From Brevibacterium oceani (GTDB taxonomy: Bacteria > Actinomycetota > Actinomycetes > Actinomycetales > Brevibacteriaceae), in the NCBI RefSeq assembly GCF_013623835.1, contig NZ_JABKDE010000008.1, positions 1 to 64,000 on the forward strand: DNA of 64,000 nucleotides, written 5' to 3'. The notes below the pieces were generated by a model that was given only the letters and a program-made list of their open reading frames with translations, made no database searches and was not told the origin of the DNA. Shown here piece by piece: positions 17,638 to 27,241 of the stretch. The position numbers and the translations under genes were made by a program. The first letter of the stretch is position 1, and each line of letters begins with the position of its first letter.

Positions 17638-18997
17638 GATTCTTCCCCACTCGCCACACTCCGGCGCTCTGCTCCTCCTCGTTTCCGACGGAGAGGTCGA
17701 TGCCTTTGCGGTCCCTGACCAATGACACGGCGATGAGTGAGATCACCGCCATGATCACCAGATAGAGCGAGACCGACGCGGTTGTCCCCGTCGCCTGCAG
17801 AAGGGCTTGGGCGATCGTCGGTGCAAAGGCACCGCCGATGACAGCACCCAAGGCGTAGGAGATCGCGACTCCGCTGAAGCGAATCGAGGCCGGGAAGAGC
17901 TCGACATAGAGCGCGGCCTGCGGACCATAGGAGAGTCCGAGTCCGACGGAGAAGATTCCCAGCGACAGGTAGAGCAGACCCAATGATCCGGTGTCGACGA
18001 GCCAGAACAGCGGGAATGCGGTGACGATGAGGATCACGAAACCGATGACATAGGTGCGCACTCTGCCGATGACGTCAGCCAGATAGCCGGAGACCGCGGT
18101 CGACACCAGCCACACGAAGGACCCGAAGGTGATGGCCAACAGCACGTCGGTCTGGGAGAAGCCCACCGCATCGGTCGTCGCGTACTTCGTGACGAACCCG
18201 CCGGTGGTCATGTATCCGCTGGCGTTGTTGCCGGCGAAGATCAGCGCAGCGACGACGACGAGCAGCAGATGTTTCTTCAGCAGCACGAGGATCGGGGCCT
18301 TGCGCTTGGCCGATTCGACCTGGATCTCCTTGAACACGGGAGTGTCTTCGACGGTCCGACGCACCCAGTAGCCGACGCCGATGAGGACAACGGAGAGCAG
18401 GAACGGCACTCTCCAGCCCCACTCCATGAATGCCTCGCCGGGAGAGATGACTCCGGTCATGAGTGCGATGACGCCCGAGGACAGCAGCATGCCCAACGGC
18501 ACCCCCAGCTGCGGATAGGACCCTGCGCGTCCACGCTTGTCGTCATCAGCGTGTTCGACGGCCAGCAGGGCAGCGCCACCCCACTCGCCTCCGGCCGAGA
18601 GTCCCTGGATGATCCGCAGGAGGATGAGCAGGATCGGTGCGGTCACCCCGATCGTCTCGTAGGTGGGGATGAGACCGATGAGGGCCGTGGCCACGCCCAT
18701 CGTGACCAATGTGACGACGAGGATGAATCGTCGTCCCAGCTTGTCGCCGAAGTGTCCGGACAGGAATGCGCCGATCGGTCGGAACAGGAACGAGATTCCG
18801 ATCGTGGCGAACGCGAGCAGCTGACCGACGCCTTCTCCGGCGGGAGCGAAGTAGAGGTGCGCGAAGACCAGAGCGGCCGCGGTCGAGTACGTGAAGTAGT
18901 CGTACCATTCGATCGTCGTCCCGATGATGGACGCGAACGCGACCCTCCTCTGGTTCTTCTTCTGCGCCGGCGGCGTCAATTCGTGTGTGGCGGTCAT
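17612..18997 (-). CDS. MHS-type MFS transporter
   Basis: A 461-residue twelve-helix symporter. FASIIGTTIEWYDYFTYSTA is the hallmark first helix of the metabolite:H+ symporter family, GDKLGRRFILVVT the loop motif, and IIQGLSAGGEWGGAALLAVE helix 4. ATG 18997 has AAGGAC upstream; the earlier in-frame ATG lacks a ribosome-binding site. It lies 95 bp after the P450 fusion gene on the same strand, so it is likely to import that enzyme's substrate. Confidence 0.9.
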   Translation of the reverse strand: MTATHELTPPAQKKNQRRVAFASIIGTTIEWYDYFTYSTAAALVFAHLYFAPAGEGVGQLLAFATIGISFLFRPIGAFLSGHFGDKLGRRFILVVTLVTMGVATALIGLIPTYETIGVTAPILLILLRIIQGLSAGGEWGGAALLAVEHADDDKRGRAGSYPQLGVPLGMLLSSGVIALMTGVISPGEAFMEWGWRVPFLLSVVLIGVGYWVRRTVEDTPVFKEIQVESAKRKAPILVLLKKHLLLVVVAALIFAGNNASGYMTTGGFVTKYATTDAVGFSQTDVLLAITFGSFVWLVSTAVSGYLADVIGRVRTYVIGFVILIVTAFPLFWLVDTGSLGLLYLSLGIFSVGLGLSYGPQAALYVELFPASIRFSGVAISYALGAVIGGAFAPTIAQALLQATGTTASVSLYLVIMAVISLIAVSLVRDRKGIDLSVGNEEEQSAGVWRVGKNLTATPTRR

Positions 18998-19091
18998 GAG
19001 AACGTCCTTGTTCAGTAGTGGTGATATCAACAGTGCTTGTCGTCGTTCAGTGGCGATGGATCAAGTGGCGGGCACCTGCAGATTCAGAAGA

Positions 19092-22000
19092 TCAGGCGAC
19101 CGTGAGTTCTGCGGACAGGTTGGACAGCACTCCTTCCGCCCATTCGCGCGCGGCTTCTGCAGCCGGCACCGGTCCCCCGGCGTCGTGACGGCCGTACTCC
19201 CCTACCTGGGCGGCACCACGTGCTTCAAGCGCTTCGGTGAGCAGCTCGCTGCCGCGCGAGTACGTCTTCGTGTAGCTGGCATCGCCCATCCCGAAGACCG
19301 CGAACCGCACTCCCCCCAGATCGACGGCCTGTTCCCCCAGTTCCGCATAGAACCGTGTGGCCGAGCTCGGGACATCGCCGTCCCCATAGGTCGAGCACAC
19401 CACCAGGTAGAACCGTGACGGGTCCAGATCGGCGGGTGAGAGAGAGTCCAGATCCGAGATCTCGAGAGCGGATCTCTCGCCCAGGAAGGCACCGAGCTCC
19501 TCGGCGACGAGTTCGGCATTGCCCGATTCCGTCCCGAAGAGAATCGTCACCGGCAGCCCGGGCGCCAGATCGTGGGCGGCACTCGCCGAGGCGGTGCTCA
19601 GCTGTTCGTCGAGACCGGCGTCCCGTGCAGCTTCCACCAGCTCAGATCGTGTGGTGAGCTTCGTCCGGCAGCGACCGCCACCGGCACCGAGGCGCTCCTT
19701 CACGTCGATCCGACGCCATCCCTCGAAGTCGGTAGCGTTCTCATGCGGGTCGAGACCGGCCGCACCGGTCGAGATCGAGCCGGCAGTCACCTCGGCGGCG
19801 ATGGCGGCGGTCAGCGATCTGGCATCGGTGCGCTGGTCGGGGATGGTGCCGCGGCCGTTGCCTTTGAGCCAGCCGATAGCGAAGAGCCCGTCGCTGATCT
19901 TTCCGTCTGCGGGGATCGGCGAGACCGGGCAGATGCCCTGTTTCGCGACGGTCATCGGGTCGCGGACGAATCCGATTGCAGTGATGACCGAGTCGACATC
20001 GAGGTGGACGGCTTCACCGTCGTGGGTGATGTCGATGCCGGTCACAGCCTCAGCACCGGTCACTGCCTCGGGTGTGCTGGAGAACCACCAGTGCACCTCG
20101 ATCTTCTGCCCCGAGAGACCGCCCTGTTCAGCTGATGCCGACCGGTTCGCGGGCCCGACGAGGTCGCGCAGTGCGTCGAGCTTCGCGTCTTTGCCGACGC
20201 TCACGCTCGACAGGTTCACTCCATGGAGGACATGGGTCAGTCCGGGGACTCGAGCGAGTTCGCGGATCATGACGGGGTCGAATTTCGCCGCACGCGGCTC
20301 AGACCGGCCGATGACGTCGACGCGGGCGATGCCTGCGCGCAGATTTCCGTGGATGCGGTCGTTGATGTCGCTGCCGTCCAAAGATTCGGAGGCGCAGGTG
20401 AGGAGGCGGCTGATGTCGATGGCGACATTGCCCTGCCCGACGATGGCAACATGGCGCCCGAGCACTGGCTCGACATCACCATCGGCCGACTCGACCTCGT
20501 CGGGGTGCCCGTTGAGCAGGCGGGTGATCGTCCCTGCGCGATAGACCTGCGGCAGGTCCGCGCCGGGGATGTCGAGAACACGGTCGTGGGAGAGTCCGCT
20601 GGCGAGGACCACGGTGTCGTAGTTGGCTTTGAGCTCGTCCATGGTGACATCGGCGCCCAGTTCGGTGTTGCCGATGAACCTCGCCCGGGGATCGGCGAAG
20701 AGACGGTCGAACTGCGTCGACACGGATTTTGTGCCCTGGTGGTCTGCGGCCACACCGTAGCGCAGCAGTCCGTAGGGCACGGGGAGTCTGTCGTACACGT
20801 CGACGGATGATCCGGGCACCTGGCGCAGGATCTCCTTCGCGCTGAAGCAGCCAGAGGGTCCCGAGCCGATGACGGCGATCTTCGGCCCGGCTCCTGCGTA
20901 CTCCGACACTGCAGACGACATGGAATTGCCCGCCGAGGCGGCGCCACCGGTGGACTCGGCCCCGTAGTCGGGTGTCTCGCTGGCTTTCGACCACGTGATG
21001 GGAAGCGAGAGCATGCCCCGGAAGACCCAGCCGCCCATCGTCGTCTCACGGGTCTCGTCGATGCGCAGTCCTTCGAGGCTGTTGAAGAGCAGGGGCAGCG
21101 CCACATCGGCGATCTCTGCGCGAGCAGCCCAGTTGCCCAGGCACACGTGCACGCCCTTGCTGAAGGCCAGATGGGGTTTGGCCTCACGGTGGATGTTGAA
21201 CTGGTCGGCGCTGGCCCAGATGGTCTCGTCCCGGTTCGCTGAGAGCACGCAGATGCCGAGCTTCGCCCCGGCCGGCAGGTGGGTGCCGGCGAGCACGGTG
21301 TCCCGGGTGACCTGGCGGGAGTACATGCCGATGGGCGCGATCCAGCGGATGGTCTCCTCGAACACGGTGGGCCACAGGGCGGGATTGGCCATGGCTGCGG
21401 CGCGCTGTTCGGGGTGGTTGAACAGGGCCAGGGCAGCGACCCCGAGCGCGTCACGAGGTTCGTTGAGTCCCCCGCCGATCGTCATCTTGATGTTCGCGCG
21501 GATCTGCTCGATCGGCATCTGATCGCCGGGCATGGACAACAGCCCGGAGATGAGCGAGTCATCGCGGTGGGTGAGGTGGTGTTCGAGCATCTCGTCGAGC
21601 GCTGCATCCACCTCATTGAAGGACTTCTCGCCCTTGGCCCAGACGTCGGGGTCGTCGGCGTAGTTGCCGGTCGCGTCGATCATCGTCTGCGACCAGCGCT
21701 GCAGATCGAGCTGATCGGCGTTGTAGAGGCCGAGCATGCGGCGCAGGGTCTCTGCTGCGTAGGGTGCGGCGAAGTCCCAGATGAGGTCGACGTCGGAGCC
21801 TTTGGCGACCATCTTTGCAAGAAGATCTTCCGCGACTTCGCGGTACATCTTCGTCCACACACGCTTGACGTAGCCGGGTTTGAGGATCGGCTGCCAGGCC
21901 CGCCGCTGTGCATAGTGGTCCGGATCGTCGCGGCGCAGCATGGAGTGGCCCATCGCGCGGATCTGCAGGGATCCCTCTTCGTTCGCGGAGAAGACGTCCT

Positions 22001-22220
22001 GGTCGTGTTCGGTGGCACTGACTGCGTCATAGCTGGTGATGAGGTATCGATTGACCGCGGGCACCCAGTGGACGCCGCCTTCGGCGCGGAGACGTTCGTA
22101 GATCGGGAACGGGTCGTCATAGAGTTCGGGGATCGTCACCCAGTCCGCCACCGACGCCGAGGTCGCACCCGGGTGGGTCTCGGTGGAACGGGTGTCCGTG
22201 TGGAGTCCAGAAGTCATCAT
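19092..22220 (-). CDS. Self-sufficient cytochrome P450: P450 - adrenodoxin-reductase-like - flavodoxin fusion
   Basis: A 1042-residue triple fusion. Residues about 25-412 are a P450: ExxR at 289-292 (EETIRW) and heme loop FSKGVHVCLG with Cys360 as ligand; the I-helix reads GGGLNEPRD (249-257), without the usual Asp/Glu-Thr pair. The C-terminal GGWVFRGMLSLPITW and the NEP recall GcoA-type (CYP255) aromatic O-demethylases, by memory only. Residues about 446-830 are an adrenodoxin/FprA-type reductase: FAD motif IAVIGSGPSG, NADPH motif AIVGQGNVAIDISR, and IGWLKGNGRGTI. Residues about 890-1038 are a flavodoxin (LFGTESGNAE, STYGDGDVP, FGMGDASYTKTYSRG). NADPH to FAD to FMN to heme could run in one chain. 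An MHS transporter follows and a LysR gene is divergent. Confidence 0.93.
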   Translation of the reverse strand: MMTSGLHTDTRSTETHPGATSASVADWVTIPELYDDPFPIYERLRAEGGVHWVPAVNRYLITSYDAVSATEHDQDVFSANEEGSLQIRAMGHSMLRRDDPDHYAQRRAWQPILKPGYVKRVWTKMYREVAEDLLAKMVAKGSDVDLIWDFAAPYAAETLRRMLGLYNADQLDLQRWSQTMIDATGNYADDPDVWAKGEKSFNEVDAALDEMLEHHLTHRDDSLISGLLSMPGDQMPIEQIRANIKMTIGGGLNEPRDALGVAALALFNHPEQRAAAMANPALWPTVFEETIRWIAPIGMYSRQVTRDTVLAGTHLPAGAKLGICVLSANRDETIWASADQFNIHREAKPHLAFSKGVHVCLGNWAARAEIADVALPLLFNSLEGLRIDETRETTMGGWVFRGMLSLPITWSKASETPDYGAESTGGAASAGNSMSSAVSEYAGAGPKIAVIGSGPSGCFSAKEILRQVPGSSVDVYDRLPVPYGLLRYGVAADHQGTKSVSTQFDRLFADPRARFIGNTELGADVTMDELKANYDTVVLASGLSHDRVLDIPGADLPQVYRAGTITRLLNGHPDEVESADGDVEPVLGRHVAIVGQGNVAIDISRLLTCASESLDGSDINDRIHGNLRAGIARVDVIGRSEPRAAKFDPVMIRELARVPGLTHVLHGVNLSSVSVGKDAKLDALRDLVGPANRSASAEQGGLSGQKIEVHWWFSSTPEAVTGAEAVTGIDITHDGEAVHLDVDSVITAIGFVRDPMTVAKQGICPVSPIPADGKISDGLFAIGWLKGNGRGTIPDQRTDARSLTAAIAAEVTAGSISTGAAGLDPHENATDFEGWRRIDVKERLGAGGGRCRTKLTTRSELVEAARDAGLDEQLSTASASAAHDLAPGLPVTILFGTESGNAELVAEELGAFLGERSALEISDLDSLSPADLDPSRFYLVVCSTYGDGDVPSSATRFYAELGEQAVDLGGVRFAVFGMGDASYTKTYSRGSELLTEALEARGAAQVGEYGRHDAGGPVPAAEAAREWAEGVLSNLSAELTVA

Positions 22221-22356
22221 CGTCTCCCCCTCATCGTTGAGTCTGTGCAGTTCGTGCGATCACTCGTTGCTGTGATCGCGTTCACAGTCCAGTGTGCGAC
22301 GGCTACTATGCAAGGAAACGCGGAATTAATCTGACAACTAGTCCGGAAAAGCGAAT

Positions 22357-23271
22357 ATGCACATTCACCAGGTCCCGAACTTCTCCCTGCGCCAACTTTC
22401 CTATCTCATCACCGCCGCCAGATTGGGCACGATCTCTGCCGCAGCGTCCGAATTGCATGTCTCCTCATCGGCGATCTCGGATTCGATCACGGCACTTGAA
22501 CATCAGATGCGTACGCAGCTCTGCATCAGGCGGAAAGCGCAAGGGCTCGTGCTCACTGCCGCCGGAAAACAGCTGGCAGCACGGGCAACGAGTCTCATCA
22601 ATGAGGCGAACGAACTCGAACGTGACCTGACAACGACGGATGGCGAGTTGGCTGGCCCGATCACGATCGGCTGCTACCCCACACTGGCTCCGATGATCCT
22701 GCCTGTGCTGCTGGCAGAGTTCGGCGATCAGCACCCGCGGGTGAGTCTGGAGATCGTCGAGACGACGCAGGATCTGTTGACGGGGAAGCTGGAGTCCGGC
22801 GAGATCGACGTGGCGTTCGTCTACGAGACCCTCATCCCTGGAACGCCCAATCACGCACAGCTCTTCGCTCAGCCGGCGCATGTCATTCTTTCTGCCGATG
22901 ACCCCCTGGCCTCACGGGAAGCCGTTCGGCTCGAAGACTTGGTCGAACGCGACATGATCCTCCTCGACTCTCCACCGTCGAGCCAGCACACTCTCGGCAT
23001 GTTCCACGGCCGCGGACTGCAGCCGAGGATCCGCCACCGAACGACGAGCTACGAGGTGGTGCGGACCCTCGTCGGCCGCGGACTCGGGTATGGGGTGCTG
23101 GTGCAGCGGCTGAACAACACCGCGAGCTACGAGGGATACCCGTTGGTGGTCAAGGAGATCGAGCCTGCGGTGGATCCGGTGGCCGTTGAAGTCATCTGGC
23201 CCGCACGCGTTTCCGTGGCACCGCGGGTACAGGCGCTGATTGAGTTCGCCATTGCTCGAGGATGGCGATGA
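22357..23271 (+). CDS. LysR-family transcriptional regulator
   Basis: A 304-residue regulator: N-terminal winged helix LRQLSYLITAARLGTISAAA and SSSAISDSITALEHQM, then a two-lobed ligand domain (ITIGCYPTLAPMILPVLLAEF, GEIDVAFVYETL, VRTLVGRGLGYGVLV). It is transcribed away from the P450 fusion gene with 136 bp between the starts, the standard arrangement in which LysR activates its divergent neighbour in response to the substrate. So it likely controls the P450-transporter operon. Confidence 0.9.
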   Translation: MHIHQVPNFSLRQLSYLITAARLGTISAAASELHVSSSAISDSITALEHQMRTQLCIRRKAQGLVLTAAGKQLAARATSLINEANELERDLTTTDGELAGPITIGCYPTLAPMILPVLLAEFGDQHPRVSLEIVETTQDLLTGKLESGEIDVAFVYETLIPGTPNHAQLFAQPAHVILSADDPLASREAVRLEDLVERDMILLDSPPSSQHTLGMFHGRGLQPRIRHRTTSYEVVRTLVGRGLGYGVLVQRLNNTASYEGYPLVVKEIEPAVDPVAVEVIWPARVSVAPRVQALIEFAIARGWR

Positions 23272-23306
23272 CCGTGAAGGCCGCCCGCCACAGCAGCATT
23301 GACGCC

Positions 23307-24119
23307 TCAGCTGAGGCCAGCGAAGAACTCTTCGATCGCGGCGCTCTCGGCTTGTTCCAATCGCGTGCTCAGTTCCCGAAATCTCTCACCCTGCACTGCG
23401 CCGGGCCAGCCCTCTGGCAACAGTGCCGCGGGCAGCTGCGGATCCGTGCGCGCCAGAGTCAACCAGTCGAAGTGCAGTTCGACGCGCCGCACCAATGACT
23501 CCCATGATCCCAAAGCGTCAATCGACGCCTGCGACTCGAAGCCCACAGTCGCCCACTTCCGCCCGAATGCCTCATAGCGCTCGGCCAGCTCGTCCAGATC
23601 GAAGGCGTCGAGCAGAATCTGATCGGTCGTCGGATCCTGCGGTGCCCCATAGACGGCGATCGGCGTCAGCTCTGCCCGCGCCTCACCCAAGATCCCAGCC
23701 ACATCATGAGGTCCCGGCGCCACCCATGTTCCACCCTCGACCTGCCCGAATCCGGCCCACGACAGCCTCGAGGACAGCTGATGCCGCAGTGCACGCTTCG
23801 ACTCGGGAACCGGGACGCGCACAAAGGTCCATCGCCCGTCCCAGTTCTGCGGCTGCCAGCCGGAGAACATCTTCTCCTGCCCTTCGCGCAGGACGCCCCG
23901 CGCTCGCTCGCTCAACGTGTAGAACGTCTTCCGCCCCTGCTTGCGACGGACAATGAAGCCCTTTGCGGCATTGCGCTGCAGCACCGACCGCGCGGCGGAT
24001 TCACCCACCCCAAGTCTGCTCATGACGAACACGATCGACGCCCCGCTGAGCGGCCGGTCGTCGTCGAGCATATGGACGCCGGCGAGCGCGAGGAAGAGGG
24101 ACTGCGGATTGACTGCCAT
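23307..24119 (-). CDS. PaaX-family transcriptional regulator
   Basis: A 270-residue protein with the PaaX layout: N-terminal winged helix (LSGASIVFVMSRLGVGESAA, RKQGRKTFYTL), central ferredoxin-like domain (WDGRWTFVRVPVPESKRALR, GFGQVEGGTWVAPGP) and C-terminal domain (FRELSTRLEQAESAAIEEFF). PaaX repressors are released by an acyl-CoA such as phenylacetyl-CoA. The gene is divergent from a six-gene operon beginning at 24279 that contains two acyl-CoA ligases, so an intermediate CoA ester is the expected inducer. Confidence 0.9.
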   Translation of the reverse strand: MAVNPQSLFLALAGVHMLDDDRPLSGASIVFVMSRLGVGESAARSVLQRNAAKGFIVRRKQGRKTFYTLSERARGVLREGQEKMFSGWQPQNWDGRWTFVRVPVPESKRALRHQLSSRLSWAGFGQVEGGTWVAPGPHDVAGILGEARAELTPIAVYGAPQDPTTDQILLDAFDLDELAERYEAFGRKWATVGFESQASIDALGSWESLVRRVELHFDWLTLARTDPQLPAALLPEGWPGAVQGERFRELSTRLEQAESAAIEEFFAGLS

Positions 24120-24194
24120 GCCTTCACTCTACGGTCCCGCAGCGGCGATCCCAGGCCCTCGGACCGCCTCGGCGAATTTATATACCGCATTTAA

Positions 24195-24224
24195 TTGACG
24201 TACCGGCGTTGAATTGCATAGCAT
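24195..24224 (+). promoter_or_regulatory. Promoter of the PaaX-controlled operon
   Basis: TTGACG (24195-24200) and TAGCAT (24219-24224) are 18 bp apart and lie 55 bp before the first gene. The AT-rich flank 24178-24230 stands out from the surroundings and is the likely PaaX target, but no clean dyad is visible. Confidence 0.45.
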
Positions 24225-24278
24225 TATCGTGAGCCCGATCACCGGCGACCGGGCCTCCCCATCATCAGCGAGGATCAC

Positions 24279-25667
24279 ATGGCTTCCACGAATTCGACCG
24301 CACCGACGAAATCGACACCGATGCTCAAACGGGCGGCCGCCTCGGCGTACCTGGGCAGCGTCATCGAGTACTACGACTTCTTCGTCTACTCCGTGTGCGC
24401 AGCACTGGTCTTCAAAGATGTCTTCTTCTCCAACCTCTCCCCGGCAGTCGGCACTCTGGCCAGTCTCGCCACGTTCGCCACCGGGTACCTGGCCCGTCCG
24501 CTGGGAGGCATCGTGTTCGGCCACTTCGGCGACAAACTGGGCCGCAAACGCATGCTCGTCGTGAGCATGTTCACCATCGGCATCGCGTCCACCGCAATCG
24601 GCCTGTTGCCGACCTATGACCAGGCCGGACTCATCGCCCCAGTTCTCCTCATCCTCATCCGCGTCATCCAGGGTGTGGCAATCGGCGGCGAATGGGGCGG
24701 CGCAATGCTCATGTCCGCCGAACACTCCACCTCCAATCGCGGTTTCTGGGCCAGCTTCACCAGCGCCGGGGCGCCCACGGGTCAGCTGGTCTCCGCGCTC
24801 GTCATCGCCGGCACCCTGGCAGCCATGGGCCCGGACGCCTTCATCGCCTGGGGCTGGCGTCTGCCGTTTCTCGCCTCGATCCTCTTGCTGGTGGTCGGTG
24901 TCATCGTCCGCTCCGCAGTCGACGAGTCTCCCGAATTCCTGGCAGCGAAGAAGCGCACGCCGAAGGTCGGCATTCCGATCTTTGCGACCCTGCGCAAGCA
25001 ACCCCACACACTCCTCCTCGCCGTGGGTGTCGGGCTGTCCGCCTTCATGTTCCAGGGCCTGCTCACGACCTACTCCATCGCCTACGGCGTCCAGATCGGC
25101 ATCGAACGTCAGACCATCCTCAATGCGCTGTCCTTCTCATCCTTCTTCGCCATCTTCGGCATCATCGGCTGGTCGCGTCTCTCCGACGCGGTCGGCCGGC
25201 GACCACTAGTCATCGCCGGTGCCGTGCTCATCGCCGTCTGGGGCTTCGCGCTCTTCCCCCTCCTCGAGACGAAGAATGGTCTCATCATCACCATCGGCAT
25301 GGTCGTCGGACAAGGCATCATCCATCCGATGATCTACGGTCCCTTGGCCGGCCTCTACTCCGAACTCTTCGACACCGAGCACCGCTACACCGGCGCTTCC
25401 CTGGGGTACCAGATCGCCGGAATCGGTGCCGGCATCTCCCCCGTTCTCTTCGCCGCGATCATGAGCTCGACAGGGTCACCGTCGACCATTCCGCTCTCCC
25501 TCGTCCTCCTCGCTGTGGCGGCAATCAGCATCCTCTGCATCTGGCGACTGGGTGAAACGAAATCACGATCCCTGTCCGAACAGCGCTTCGCTGAAACCAC
25601 CGCGCCCTCCGGCAGCGCCCCGACGGCCGACACCCCACCAGCAGCCATGGAAGGACCGACTCCGTGA
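24279..25667 (+). CDS. MHS-type MFS transporter
   Basis: A 462-residue symporter with AASAYLGSVIEYYDFFVYSV (first helix), FGDKLGRKRMLVVSMF (loop motif), VIQGVAIGGEWGGAMLMSAE (helix 4) and a cytoplasmic tail rich in Ala, Pro and Thr. First gene of the PaaX-divergent operon; its stop overlaps the GTG of the next gene by 4 bp. Together they should import and then CoA-activate an organic acid. Confidence 0.92.
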   Translation: MASTNSTAPTKSTPMLKRAAASAYLGSVIEYYDFFVYSVCAALVFKDVFFSNLSPAVGTLASLATFATGYLARPLGGIVFGHFGDKLGRKRMLVVSMFTIGIASTAIGLLPTYDQAGLIAPVLLILIRVIQGVAIGGEWGGAMLMSAEHSTSNRGFWASFTSAGAPTGQLVSALVIAGTLAAMGPDAFIAWGWRLPFLASILLLVVGVIVRSAVDESPEFLAAKKRTPKVGIPIFATLRKQPHTLLLAVGVGLSAFMFQGLLTTYSIAYGVQIGIERQTILNALSFSSFFAIFGIIGWSRLSDAVGRRPLVIAGAVLIAVWGFALFPLLETKNGLIITIGMVVGQGIIHPMIYGPLAGLYSELFDTEHRYTGASLGYQIAGIGAGISPVLFAAIMSSTGSPSTIPLSLVLLAVAAISILCIWRLGETKSRSLSEQRFAETTAPSGSAPTADTPPAAMEGPTP

Positions 25668-27241
25668 CCTTCACCCATCCCAGCCTGGCCCGGCTCTCCG
25701 AACGCCAGGCCGTCGACTACGGCGAGAAGACCGCGATCACCTTCGACGGCATCGACTATTCGTATGTCCAGATGCATGAACGCACCCTCATCCGGACGGC
25801 CGCGCTCCACTCGCGGGGCATCCGCCGAGGCGACCGGGTCGCCTACCTCGGGCCCAACCACCCAGCTCTCATCGAGGTCCTGCTTGCCTGCCTGCGTCTG
25901 GGAGCCATCTTCATTCCGCTCAACTGGCGACTCGTTCCAACCGAACTCGACTTTCAGCTGAGCAATGCCGCGGTCTCGCTGCTCATCGTCGCCCCCGAGC
26001 ATGCCGAGACCGTCGAGCGCCTCAGCGTCGACGTCGCCAAGGACACGGTGGACTGGGATCCGACTCCCACCTCGGCGACGGCCCCTGCCTTTCCCCCGGC
26101 CGGTCCCGCGGGCGACGAACCGGCGTTCCTTCTCTTCACATCCGGAACCACGGGACGGCCGAAGGGCGCAGTGCTGACGCATGCGAACCTTCTGTGGAAC
26201 TCCTTCAACCTCCTCCTCAACTCCGATCTCACCGCAGACGACGTCACACTGGTCACTGCTCCTCTTTTCCACGTCATCGGCCTCGACCAGCAGGTGATGA
26301 CCACCTACCTGCGCGGCGGGCAGATGCTCATCGAATCCAAGTGGAACGTTGACCGGGCCTTCGACGCCATCGAGCACGAGGGTCTGACCTGGATGGCGGG
26401 AGTGACGACCATGTTCGCCGACATGCTCCAGTCGCCGAGGTGGGAGACCGCAGATCTGTCATCGCTGCGGTTCGTCAACTCCGGCGGTGCCCCGATCCCC
26501 GTCTCCCTGATCCAGGCGTATCAGGCGAAGGACATCATGTTCTGTCAGGGCTACGGACTCACCGAGACCTCCCCCGGGTGCACCTTCCTGCCCGCGGCAT
26601 TCGCGCTGGAGAAGGCCGGCTCAGCCGGACGGGCCGTGCCTTTCACCGAGGTCGAGGTCCGTGACGCATCAGGCAACGCCTGCTCAGCGGGAGTCAACGG
26701 GGAGATCGTCGTCCGCGGCCCCAACGTCATGAACGGCTACTGGAACAATGAGGGCGCAACGGACGCAGCGTTCTCCCCCGGCGGCTGGTTCCACACCGGA
26801 GACATCGGGTACCTCGATGACGACGGGTTCCTCTTCATCGTCGACCGACTCAAGGACATGTTCATCTCCGGTGGGGAGAACGTCTACCCCGCCGAGGTGG
26901 AATCCGTCCTCTTCGACCATCCCTCCGTCGCCGAAGCCGCCGTCGTCGCAGCAGCCGATGAACGTTGGGGCGAAGTCGGACATGCGTTCATCGTCCTCTC
27001 CTCGGAGTCCCAGGCACAGCACCCGAGTGCTTCCGACCTGCGGGACTTCCTGCTGACCCGCCTGGCCAAGTACAAGGTTCCGCAGTACTTCGACTTCGTC
27101 GATTCCTTCCCGCGCACCGGCTCGGGAAAGGTACACAAGGTCTCTTTGCGCACCACCGGCAGTCTTGGCGCACACTCGACCACCGGTCCCTCAACTCCCA
27201 GCACAGACAACTCAGCACCAGCACCGAAGGACAGCGCATGA
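25664..27241 (+). CDS. AMP-forming acyl-CoA ligase
   Basis: A 525-residue ANL-superfamily ligase. LFTSGTTGRPKGAVLTH is the phosphate loop, GYGLTETSPG the aromatic motif, WFHTGDIGYLDDDG the hinge region, and FPRTGSGKVHKVSLR the C-terminal lysine loop. It starts with GTG overlapping the transporter stop. The last 25 residues are a Ser/Thr/Pro-rich tail with no role I recognise. It likely makes the first CoA ester of the pathway. Confidence 0.92.
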   Translation: MTFTHPSLARLSERQAVDYGEKTAITFDGIDYSYVQMHERTLIRTAALHSRGIRRGDRVAYLGPNHPALIEVLLACLRLGAIFIPLNWRLVPTELDFQLSNAAVSLLIVAPEHAETVERLSVDVAKDTVDWDPTPTSATAPAFPPAGPAGDEPAFLLFTSGTTGRPKGAVLTHANLLWNSFNLLLNSDLTADDVTLVTAPLFHVIGLDQQVMTTYLRGGQMLIESKWNVDRAFDAIEHEGLTWMAGVTTMFADMLQSPRWETADLSSLRFVNSGGAPIPVSLIQAYQAKDIMFCQGYGLTETSPGCTFLPAAFALEKAGSAGRAVPFTEVEVRDASGNACSAGVNGEIVVRGPNVMNGYWNNEGATDAAFSPGGWFHTGDIGYLDDDGFLFIVDRLKDMFISGGENVYPAEVESVLFDHPSVAEAAVVAAADERWGEVGHAFIVLSSESQAQHPSASDLRDFLLTRLAKYKVPQYFDFVDSFPRTGSGKVHKVSLRTTGSLGAHSTTGPSTPSTDNSAPAPKDSA

